From contig JAUWHC010000054.1 in the NCBI GenBank assembly GCA_030606095.1, positions 1 through 10,449 on the forward strand: a stretch of DNA of 10,449 nt. The letters are read 5' to 3'. The notes under the pieces were generated by a model. The model worked only from the letters and a program-made list of their open reading frames with translations, ran no database searches and was not told the origin of the DNA. A program made the translations under genes and the position numbers. Origin of the DNA: Promethearchaeota archaeon. GTDB lineage: Archaea > Asgardarchaeota > Lokiarchaeia > Sigyniarchaeales > SOKP01. Below are positions 1 to 5,288 of this stretch, piece by piece. Each line of letters starts with the position of its first letter. The stretch's first letter is position 1.

Positions 1-123
1 AAAGAGTTCATATCGCTTACAGCCTTTGGATTCATAAAAGGGTTTCAACCTTTTTTTTACGAAGCTAAGGAAGCTTTCCAGCTTCTTCTGAGGAACACTA
101 CAAGACCATTGAACCATAATCAT
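1..123 (-). CDS. Partial CDS, N-terminal 41 residues of a possible dimeric alpha/beta-barrel (ABM-like) protein
   Basis: Only the first 41 codons are in the window; the gene continues past the left edge. Reading starts MIMVQWSCSVPQKK and continues through a Lys-rich helix to a KPFYESKGCKRYEL segment, with no stop before the edge. The start at 123 is supported by a GGTGA Shine-Dalgarno site (131-135) 7 nt upstream; a second in-frame ATG lies two codons later. The order of a short hydrophobic strand, an amphipathic helix, and then 'PFY-x-S-x-GC-x-x-Y-x-L' resembles the small antibiotic-biosynthesis-monooxygenase/NIPSNAP-like ferredoxin-fold proteins, where the first strand and helix are followed by a 'G-C/A-x-x-Y/F' second strand. 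That is a fold-level resemblance judged by eye. No catalytic residues can be assigned, and function is unknown. Confidence 0.65.
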   Translation of the reverse strand, partial: MIMVQWSCSVPQKKLESFLSFVKKRLKPFYESKGCKRYELF

Positions 124-327
124 TATTATTTCACCTTTCGAATTAAAATAATTATTACATTAAGAAATAAATAAAAAGGAATAGAGTAAAAATTTTTAGA
201 ATTTTGTAATATTAAATGGATGTATTTAATATTTAATATCTTGCATCTGGAGATATAAAGAATCATATATGTAGCTAAATTAGTTAATTATCGTAGTAGA
301 TATTAGAGGAATATTTTAAAAGAAAGT
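124..327. other. AT-rich intergenic spacer
   Basis: I see no credible gene here. On the minus strand a TATA-like tract (TTTATTTAT, about 165-173) lies about 45 nt before the start at 123 and could drive the left-edge gene. The minus-strand sequence after the stop at 328 has only short T runs, so no strong terminator can be named for the zinc-ribbon gene. Confidence 0.5.
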
Positions 328-561
328 CTAAAGACAATTTACCATTATAAAGTTAATTTTTTTGCCACATTTACCACAATATTTGCTGATGATAAAATTT
401 TTAGCGTTACAGAAAGGACAAATGATAACTTTTCTGGGATTTTTTTCATTATTGTTAATTTCTTTTACGATTTCTTTAAAAGATTCTCTATAATATGCTT
501 TTGGATTCATTTTTAACATTTCTACATTATTATCCAACCATTTCCTTTCTCCTTTTGCCAT
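328..561 (-). CDS. Small zinc-ribbon protein, 77 aa
   Basis: The protein has a charged, probably helical N-terminal half (residues 1-45, rich in K, E and N) and a C-terminal zinc ribbon: C48-x2-C51 (in CPFC) and C62-x2-C65 (in CGKCG), with 10 residues between the pairs. This four-cysteine treble-clef/ribbon layout is very common in small archaeal proteins and usually binds one zinc for protein or nucleic-acid contacts. There is no signal peptide or membrane segment, so it is cytoplasmic. The ATG start is strongly supported by GGAGGT at 573-578, 11 nt upstream. It looks monocistronic: the next minus-strand gene upstream ends 300 nt away, and a repeat plus a TATA-like box lie between them. The domain call is firm; the biological role is unknown. 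Confidence 0.8.
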   Translation of the reverse strand: MAKGERKWLDNNVEMLKMNPKAYYRESFKEIVKEINNNEKNPRKVIICPFCNAKNFIISKYCGKCGKKINFIMVNCL

Positions 562-660
562 AATTCTTCATTACCTCCTAAATTGATAATAATAGGTAAA
601 AAGTTGACTTATTTAGTAATCTCAATTATTATTATCCTAATATCACAATTTATTAGTTAT

Positions 661-670
661 TATATAAAAG
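661..670 (-). promoter_or_regulatory. TATA-like box upstream of the 77-aa zinc-ribbon gene
   Basis: On the minus strand this reads CTTTTATATA, a good archaeal TATA-type element, about 100 nt before the start at 561. It adjoins the conserved repeat 671-770 and occupies the same relative position as the TTTAAATA box next to the other repeat copy (4381-4390). Initiation about 25 nt downstream would give a leader of about 75 nt carrying the GGAGGT site. Inferred from sequence only. Confidence 0.4.
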
Positions 671-770
671 AAAATGGTAAATTTTTGAAGTATAATTTTG
701 AAAAAAAGAGGTTTCAATTCTAATCCTGCTCTACTAACATAAATAGGAACTTTTCTTCTCCCAAGTTTAT
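671..770. repeat. Copy A of a ~100-bp direct repeat (partner 4391-4490)
   Basis: Aligned without gaps to 4391-4490, 82 of 100 positions match. The first 40 positions match at 39 of 40. With the adjoining 661-670/4381-4390 it is 89 of 110. The conserved block includes AAAATGGTAAATTTTTGAAG, a run of seven A followed by GAG, the CTACTA motif, and CCAAG followed by a TTTATAT box. It is non-coding, lying between the stop of the winged-helix gene and the start of the zinc-ribbon gene. The region beyond 770 is not conserved. It could be a promoter-upstream control element, a small RNA locus, or a scar from recombination. Confidence 0.85.
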
Positions 771-861
771 ATGTATCATTCTTTTTTTTGCGTATATTAT
801 AAATAGAGCTTGAAATTCTTTTCTTTTTTCGGATTTTTACTAATTAAATTTGAAAAGACTG

Positions 862-1542
862 CTAATAAGAATCTTCAGTGAAATTTTCATTAAAAAAGAA
901 TAGTCTTTTTTTTGAGATTTTCTCTTTAGTTATCACATTGAAATACTCAAGGGATTCGAGATATTTTGTTATAGTGTTAATGTGCATCCCAAGATCTATT
1001 GAAAGTTGAGTTTTAGTAATTCCAAAATAATTTTTTTTAATACATTCGACAATTTTCTTGCTTCTCTCTTTTGAAATGAAATATCTAAATTCTCTATCTT
1101 TTTCATTAAAATTCGAGTCGAAATAGATATTATGGTTCTCAAGTTCTTCCATTTTAATGAAATTAAATTTTAATAATATATTTAGATGCCATACTACTAC
1201 ATGGTTACTTAGTTTTAATTCTCTAACGATCTTATAGAAATAAGTCCCTGGATTCTTTAAAATGAAATTATAGATCATTTTTCTTTTTTTAACAGTCAAG
1301 ATGTCTTTACTAGATAATTTCGAACCTTCAACAATTAATTTTTTTTTGACCAGGGATCTCAGAACTTCTTCAATCCCTCTAGTATTTAGGTTTATTGAAG
1401 CCATTTTAAACCTTGAATTAATAAAAGGGAGTATTTCTTTCATATTAAAATATCTATTTTTGTCTAAATATTCTTGAACAACATCTAAAACGAGTTTTTC
1501 TTGTTCTAAAAGTTCAATCGGTATTATTTTAAGAGGTCCCAA
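862..1542 (-). CDS. Winged-helix transcriptional regulator with three wH-like units, 226 aa
   Basis: A probable cytoplasmic DNA-binding protein. Three winged-helix-sized units can be read. The first is at about 11-75, ending in a LRSLVKKKLIVEG wing-like segment. The second is at about 85-145 (KKRKMIYNFILKNPGTYFYKI, recognition helix around NHVVVWHLNILLKF, then a wing ending in NIYF). The third is at about 157-220 (SKKIVECIKKN, GITKTQLSIDLGMHINTITKYLESLEYFNVI, then basic KKRLFFF). The second and third units follow the pattern of tandem-wH archaeal regulators ('NPG-x-Y-x-x-I-x-R', 'V-x-WHL-x-x-L'). The start is TTG, chosen because GGAG (1550-1553) lies 7 nt upstream and no good ATG exists before residue 34. 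It begins 23 nt after the stop of the upstream membrane-protein gene, so the two are probably co-transcribed. It has no sensor domain of its own. Target and ligand are unknown. Confidence 0.85.
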   Translation of the reverse strand: MGPLKIIPIELLEQEKLVLDVVQEYLDKNRYFNMKEILPFINSRFKMASINLNTRGIEEVLRSLVKKKLIVEGSKLSSKDILTVKKRKMIYNFILKNPGTYFYKIVRELKLSNHVVVWHLNILLKFNFIKMEELENHNIYFDSNFNEKDREFRYFISKERSKKIVECIKKNYFGITKTQLSIDLGMHINTITKYLESLEYFNVITKEKISKKRLFFFNENFTEDSY

Positions 1543-1565
1543 GTTTTTACTCCTATTATGATCAC

Positions 1566-2879
1566 TTATTTAGAGCTTTTTAGCATATCTCTAAGCATTA
1601 GATCTCTTTCAAAAGGCGATAAACTAAGCATTTCTCTGATAAATAACCTTTTTTCATTTCGGTCCCAATCAAAACGATTTATCGTTTCAATAAAATCTTC
1701 CGTAAGTGAGGTTATATTAATATTTTCTATCGAGTAAAGTTTTTCAATAGCATTTTCTCCTTCGAGTATTTGAAGTGCTAACTTTCCATTATAAGGTTCG
1801 ATAAAATCTTCTTCTCTATATACACGTTTAGTTTTAGTTGGAGCCTTGTGTTTTCCATGATAATATACTGAATAAGCTACACTTGCACTAACGGCTCCGA
1901 TAATAAATATCAAGATAAAAGGAAGTAATGGAAATTCAGATTCAGTTATTGATATTAGCAACCCTTCAATTCCAAGTTTAGTATCATGGAATATAATATC
2001 TCCACTTGGATAATTAATATAAAGTTTTTGTTCATTTTCTTTACAATCATCTACGTTTATTTCACTCACAGATATTATAGTTGGAATTTCGTTAATAATA
2101 GCCTTTTCTTTCCACGTAAAATACCCGGTGTAATTATTAATAGTTGTAGTTATTCCTGTTTCGTTTGCAGCATAGAATTTATTTTCATCTTCAGTATCCT
2201 CCTCTTCTTTATAACATACTTCAGAGTTTAGTAGAGTATATAAGGACAGTCGAGAGCTTTCATTAATGTAATCGTAATTTGATACTTCAATGTCAATCTT
2301 TACTTGAGTTGGTGTAATTAGAGTGTCATTGACAATTACAAATTCTTCTGTAAAGTACATATGAGTAGCAAAAACACCATCAGTAGAATTAATTAAAATA
2401 TAATGTAAAGCGCTGTTATTCGAAATATTATATGTAGTATAAACCAAAGGCTGGAAATTGTTTATCCCATAATCTCCAATAAATTCATCTACTTCATGGT
2501 CATAAATATCGTTATCATTTACATCTATGTATTCAATGATTTCTCGAAATATAATTCCAAATTCTAATTCAAATTCAGCTTCCGGTTTGGATTCGATTTC
2601 CGATCTGTATCTGAGTTCTATACTAATTCCTCCTTCATTATATCCAATATCAAATTTTATCTCGTCTTTCTTTTTATCGCTTCTTCTAATTGATTTAACT
2701 TGAGCTTCGTTTTCTGTAATCTCTATTTCTATGTCTCGTTTATTAATTTCTTCGAAATTATCATCTATACCATCATTGTCATCATCACCAGAAGCGATAA
2801 CAAATCCGTAATTTAAACTTAAAAATAAAAAGCCTATCAGAAAATAACCAATCAAATAATACTTAGTTTTTATTTTCAT
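1566..2879 (-). CDS. Secreted-domain, single-pass membrane protein with EF-hand-like loops and cytoplasmic tail, 437 aa
   Basis: Not a family I can name. The layout is: N-terminal signal or anchor (residues about 5-29); acidic loop D32-x-D34-x-D36-G-I-x-D40-x-x-E43, which matches the canonical EF-hand/thrombospondin-type-3 calcium-loop spacing; a beta-rich external domain with a second loop at 119-131 (DVNDNDIYDHEVD); several N-x-S/T sites; one transmembrane helix (about 316-340); and a 97-residue charged, helical cytoplasmic tail (341-437). The tail shows no recognisable enzyme motif. It is a paralogue of the next gene upstream (3143-4318); the two share the external core, including VNDTLITPTQVKIDIE, but the other lacks the tail. 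The start has a weak SD and a TATA-like box 42 nt upstream. The winged-helix gene follows after 23 nt, which suggests signalling from membrane to DNA. That link is an inference. Confidence 0.8.
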   Translation of the reverse strand: MKIKTKYYLIGYFLIGFLFLSLNYGFVIASGDDDNDGIDDNFEEINKRDIEIEITENEAQVKSIRRSDKKKDEIKFDIGYNEGGISIELRYRSEIESKPEAEFELEFGIIFREIIEYIDVNDNDIYDHEVDEFIGDYGINNFQPLVYTTYNISNNSALHYILINSTDGVFATHMYFTEEFVIVNDTLITPTQVKIDIEVSNYDYINESSRLSLYTLLNSEVCYKEEEDTEDENKFYAANETGITTTINNYTGYFTWKEKAIINEIPTIISVSEINVDDCKENEQKLYINYPSGDIIFHDTKLGIEGLLISITESEFPLLPFILIFIIGAVSASVAYSVYYHGKHKAPTKTKRVYREEDFIEPYNGKLALQILEGENAIEKLYSIENINITSLTEDFIETINRFDWDRNEKRLFIREMLSLSPFERDLMLRDMLKSSK

Positions 2880-2920
2880 AAACTCACATTATTTTCTATT
2901 TTATTATAATTTTGATTTTG

Positions 2921-2930
2921 ATTTATATCC
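2921..2930 (-). promoter_or_regulatory. TATA-like box for the 437-aa membrane protein and regulator pair
   Basis: On the minus strand it reads GGATATAAAT, 42 nt before the start codon at 2879. Initiation about 25 nt downstream would leave a leader of about 18 nt, normal for archaea. It would drive the 1566-2879 gene and, through the 23-nt gap, the winged-helix gene. Inferred from sequence alone. Confidence 0.45.
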
Positions 2931-3105
2931 TTGATACAGTTTTCTTTAAATTATTTTTTCATTAAAATTCATTTCAGTCAATTAAATTTGATAAAATTTT
3001 TCAGATTTCAAGCTAAATATTTCATAAATTTGACTTACTTAAGAATAATTTATTTTTCTTTATTTTATTTTATTCTAATTATTTTAAAATTTTTAAATTA
3101 AATAT

Positions 3106-3114
3106 AAAAAAAAA
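3106..3114 (-). terminator. Oligo-T terminator after the 391-aa paralogue
   Basis: Nine A on the plus strand give nine consecutive T on the transcribed sense strand, 28 nt after the stop at 3143 and without a GC-rich stem. This is the usual form of an intrinsic archaeal terminator. Confidence 0.5.
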
Positions 3115-3142
3115 TTAACAATTTTTAAAGGGTTCTTGATTA

Positions 3143-4318
3143 TTATATAATTCTGCGTTTTCTAAGGATTACAACAGTGATAATAGATACTCCAATAACT
3201 GAGATGATAGTTCCTGTGAGGATATATGGTAGTATTGAGGGTGGTAATTGTTCTATAATATCAATGTATGAAAAACCGATTTTAGGATCATGATAAATAT
3301 GATTACCTCGTGGATAATTCATAAATAACCTCTGTCTATATTGATCTTCTTTCTCATCTATAATATTTGTCAATACATCCATTTCAACCCCATCAACAAA
3401 AGCGGTCTCCTTCCAACTAAAAATTCCTAAATAAGCACCACTTTTAATGGAAACTTCTTTTTCATCGGTGGCATATCCTTTTTTCTCATCTTCAGTTTCA
3501 TCTTTCTCCTCATATTGTTCTTCAGCTCTCAATTTTGTATATAGAGCTAGTTGGGAACTATCATCGCTATAGTTGTAATTTGTAATTTCAATGTCTATCT
3601 TTACTTGAGTTGGCGTAATTAACGTGTCATTGACAACAACAAATTCTTCTACAAAGTAAATGTGAGTAGCAAAAACACCATCAGTAGTATTTATCAAAAC
3701 ATAGTGTAAAGTGTTGTTAGTTGAAATATTTATTGGTGTGTAAATTATAGGTTGGAAAGAATATATCCCATAATCTTCAATAAATTGATCGACTTCATGG
3801 TCATAAACACCATTATCATTCAGATCAACAAATTCATAGAGTGCTCGAAATATTACTTCACATTCTAACTCATATATTAATGATTTGTCGCATCCACAAT
3901 AATCAATATTATTATCAGGTTCTTTATCTCCATCAGATTCAATTTCTTCTTCGCAATCCACGGTATCGGTTTCATTTATAATTTTAAATAAAACTTGTAT
4001 AGCTATGCCATCATCACATTTTACCCTCGAATATATTATCTCTTTCAAACCATCGTGTCGTAGAATAGATACCATTTCAACAACATTTTCCCCAATCGTA
4101 ATTTCTACTTCTCTTTTATTTTCTTCTTCGAATTCATCATCTATACCATCTTTATCGTCGTCTTTACAGTCATCATCACCTTCATCTTTATCATCATCAT
4201 CATCACCACCATTTATACCATATTTAGCATCATCCGTAGCCAAAGCAAAACCGAAACTCACGTTCAGTAGTAGAATCCCTATTAGAAAAAATCCTAACAA
4301 AAAACATTTCCTATTCAT
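3143..4318 (-). CDS. Secreted-domain, C-terminally anchored membrane protein, Asp-rich, paralogue of the neighbour, 391 aa
   Basis: The N-terminal signal segment (residues about 6-27) is followed by a very acidic stretch (39-66, mostly D and E). This stretch ends in an EF-hand-like loop D53-x-D55-x-D57-G-I-x-D61-x-x-E64. A second loop at 165-177 (DLNDNGVYDHEVD) matches the paralogue's. The external domain is beta-rich with many N-x-S/T sites. A single transmembrane helix (about 363-385) ends in the basic tail RKRRII, so the protein is anchored outside with almost no cytoplasmic part. It has more cysteines than its paralogue (C101, C122, C141, C143 and C153 in the external domain), compatible with disulphides or metal binding. 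The ATG lacks a clear SD; a TTTAAATA box and repeat copy B lie upstream. The function is unknown, possibly calcium-dependent surface sensing or adhesion. Confidence 0.8.
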   Translation of the reverse strand: MNRKCFLLGFFLIGILLLNVSFGFALATDDAKYGINGGDDDDDKDEGDDDCKDDDKDGIDDEFEEENKREVEITIGENVVEMVSILRHDGLKEIIYSRVKCDDGIAIQVLFKIINETDTVDCEEEIESDGDKEPDNNIDYCGCDKSLIYELECEVIFRALYEFVDLNDNGVYDHEVDQFIEDYGIYSFQPIIYTPINISTNNTLHYVLINTTDGVFATHIYFVEEFVVVNDTLITPTQVKIDIEITNYNYSDDSSQLALYTKLRAEEQYEEKDETEDEKKGYATDEKEVSIKSGAYLGIFSWKETAFVDGVEMDVLTNIIDEKEDQYRQRLFMNYPRGNHIYHDPKIGFSYIDIIEQLPPSILPYILTGTIISVIGVSIITVVILRKRRII

Positions 4319-4380
4319 ATTAATGTCTCATAATAATTTTTTTAGCTATAATTGCCTTATACTAATAATTCTAAGGTCAT

Positions 4381-4390
4381 TATTTAAATT
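4381..4390 (-). promoter_or_regulatory. TATA-like box upstream of the 391-aa membrane protein
   Basis: On the minus strand it reads AATTTAAATA, about 65 nt before the start at 4318. Initiation about 25 nt downstream would leave a leader of about 40 nt. It directly adjoins repeat copy B, in the same arrangement as the box at 661-670 next to copy A. Inferred. Confidence 0.45.
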
Positions 4391-4490
4391 AAAATGGTAA
4401 ATTTTTGAAGTATAATATTGAAAAAAAGAGATTTCAATTATATTCTTATTCTACTATTATAAATGGGAAAATATCCTTTTCCAAGTCTTT
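4391..4490. repeat. Copy B of the ~100-bp direct repeat (partner 671-770)
   Basis: Ungapped match of 82 of 100 positions to 671-770, in the same orientation, 3720 bp away. It lies between the divergent 391-aa membrane protein (minus) and RING-type protein (plus) genes. The conserved minus-strand T7 run is at 4421-4427. A TTTATAT box at the far end, preceded by CCAAG, is shared with copy A but shifted by two bases. Confidence 0.85.
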
Positions 4491-4702
4491 ATATCGGTAA
4501 TTTGTTTCTATTGGATGCTAATAAAAAATTCTTAGATTCTCAAATGGTCACTCTCATAGAAAAGTAGAAAAGAAAAATATTTTTAATATATTTCTTAGGT
4601 TTCAAAATTTTTGTTGATATTTATAAAAAGTATGAACATCAAAATTAAAAATTGGACTAAAAATCATTTTTTAACTGGTAATGTTGTTTTATTATTGTAT
4701 AG

Positions 4703-4710
4703 TTTAAATT
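4703..4710 (+). promoter_or_regulatory. TATA-like box for the RING-type zinc gene
   Basis: TTTAAATT is centred about 30 nt before the ATG at 4737. Initiation 25-28 nt downstream would give a leaderless or nearly leaderless mRNA starting at that ATG. This supports the 4737 start over the longer upstream frame. Confidence 0.4.
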
Positions 4711-4736
4711 CGAATTATTATTTGCGTGAAAAATCT

Positions 4737-5054
4737 ATGTCTGACACCAATTTTAATTATTGTCCCAATTGCGGTAAGAAGATACAAAAAACTAATAGCA
4801 AAAAGGTTAATTTTTGTTGTTATTGTGGACGAGAATTAAAAAATATGAAGGTAAATCTACAAGATAAAGTACAATGCACAGTTTGTCACGAATTTATCTG
4901 GCAGGGAAGAAATCGAACTATTAAATGTTCTTTCTGCGGTAGCCAATACCATTATTCGTGTGTATCGTCTTGGATAACGAAGTATAACTCGTGTCCTATG
5001 TGTCAAAATGTGTTCCTAAATCCAACTTTAATTTATTCGAAAAATCATAGGTAA
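4737..5054 (+). CDS. Zinc-ribbon plus RING/PHD-type C4HC3 protein, 105 aa
   Basis: Two zinc modules are visible. The first is a ribbon: C9-x2-C12 (CPNCG) and C27-x2-C30 (FCCYCG). The second has C47-x2-C50, C64-x2-C67, H72-x2-C75 and C86-x2-C89. That is C-x2-C-x13-C-x2-C-x4-H-x2-C-x10-C-x2-C, a C4HC3 cross-brace layout. The YHYSCVSSW...SCPMC segment closely resembles the second half of RING-type E3 ligases ('H-x-x-C-x-x-W ... CP-x-C'), while the C64-x2-C67-x4-H72 spacing is as in PHD or the variant Nse1-like RING. RING proteins act with ubiquitin E2 enzymes, and Asgard and some other archaea have such systems, but no E1, E2 or ubiquitin gene is visible here. The start is chosen at ATG 4737, residue 43 of a longer frame from TTG 4611, because the zinc ribbon begins right after it and a TATA-like box is well spaced. 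It is cytoplasmic. Being merely a double zinc-ribbon protein is the alternative. Confidence 0.8.
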   Translation: MSDTNFNYCPNCGKKIQKTNSKKVNFCCYCGRELKNMKVNLQDKVQCTVCHEFIWQGRNRTIKCSFCGSQYHYSCVSSWITKYNSCPMCQNVFLNPTLIYSKNHR

Positions 5055-5288
5055 GAACAAATAAAAAAGAAGAAAAATCACTTGATTATGTATTTAATGG
5101 AATAAGGATATCTACTTAAGGGTTATTGATAATTTTTAAATTTCTATGTGAGGAAATTGATAATATGTATTCTTGTCGTATTAATTATTAAATTCTAGTA
5201 GAATAGAAAATGAATTTTTAAAATAAAGAATTAATTATGTAAGAATTATAAATTTAAATAAAAAAAAGAAAATATTTAGTGTAATAAT
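5055..5288. other. 234-nt AT-rich spacer before the ABC operon
   Basis: I see no gene. It contains the TATA-like box for the ABC operon near its right end. No clear oligo-T terminator for the RING-type gene is visible; the best is a TTTTT run in about 5130-5138. Confidence 0.5.
5251..5260 (+). promoter_or_regulatory. TATA-like box for the ABC transporter operon
   Basis: AATTTAAATA lies about 30-38 nt before the ATG at 5289. Initiation about 25 nt downstream would leave a leader of about 10 nt, which agrees with the lack of a clear SD site before this ATG. Confidence 0.5.

Larger units (their letters stand above)
562..861. other. 300-nt gene-free region holding repeat copy A
   Basis: This spacer holds the SD and leader of the zinc-ribbon gene, a TATA-like box (661-670) and repeat copy A (671-770). 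On the plus strand an eight- to nine-T run follows at about 780-788. I see no ORF with protein-like composition. No obvious oligo-T terminator directly follows the winged-helix gene; the first strong T run on the minus strand is the T7 inside the repeat (701-707), which could serve as its terminator. Confidence 0.6.
2880..3142. other. 263-nt AT-rich spacer between the two paralogues
   Basis: It contains an oligo-T terminator candidate for the upstream paralogue and a TATA-like promoter for the downstream one. The two paralogues may therefore be transcribed separately despite their shared orientation. I see no gene and no copy of the repeat found at 671-770 and 4391-4490. Confidence 0.55.
4319..4736. 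other. 418-nt divergent intergenic region
   Basis: It holds the leader and TATA-like box of the minus-strand membrane protein gene, repeat copy B (4391-4490), and an AT-rich stretch before the RING-type gene. An open frame extends from 4611 into the RING-type gene, but its first 42 residues (hydrophobic and Asn-rich, beginning at TTG with no SD) do not look like part of that protein. I treat it as spacer. Confidence 0.55.

Noticed and set aside
1..60. Apparent frameshift at the run of eight A on the minus strand in the left-edge gene
   Set aside because: Careful codon counting shows the frame stays open through the run (GTA AAA AAA AGG), so no frameshift is needed.
1986..2231. Plus-strand open frame of 81 codons, hydrophobic
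   Set aside because: It lies wholly antisense to the 437-aa protein; the Phe/Ile/Tyr-rich composition is what AT-rich antisense DNA yields, and its start has no support.
4005..4400. Plus-strand open frame of 131 codons, Ser-rich
   Set aside because: It is the antisense of the Asp-rich region of the 391-aa membrane protein (GAT/GAC read as ATC/TCA), which gives a low-complexity Ser run with no protein-like features.
4525..4538. A 14-nt sequence (AAAATTCTTAGATT) found again at 9627-9640
   Set aside because: Short and AT-rich, with no conservation on either side; chance is a sufficient explanation.
4611..4736. N-terminal extension of the RING-type protein from TTG 4611 or ATG 4632
   Set aside because: There is no SD, the residues are hydrophobic and Asn-rich unlike the rest, and the ATG at 4737 has a well-spaced TATA-like box and opens directly on the zinc ribbon. 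Kept as an alternative only.
5165..5191. Mini-ORF of 8 codons preceded by GAGG
   Set aside because: Too short to separate from chance; no repeat of it, and it is not near a start it could attenuate.
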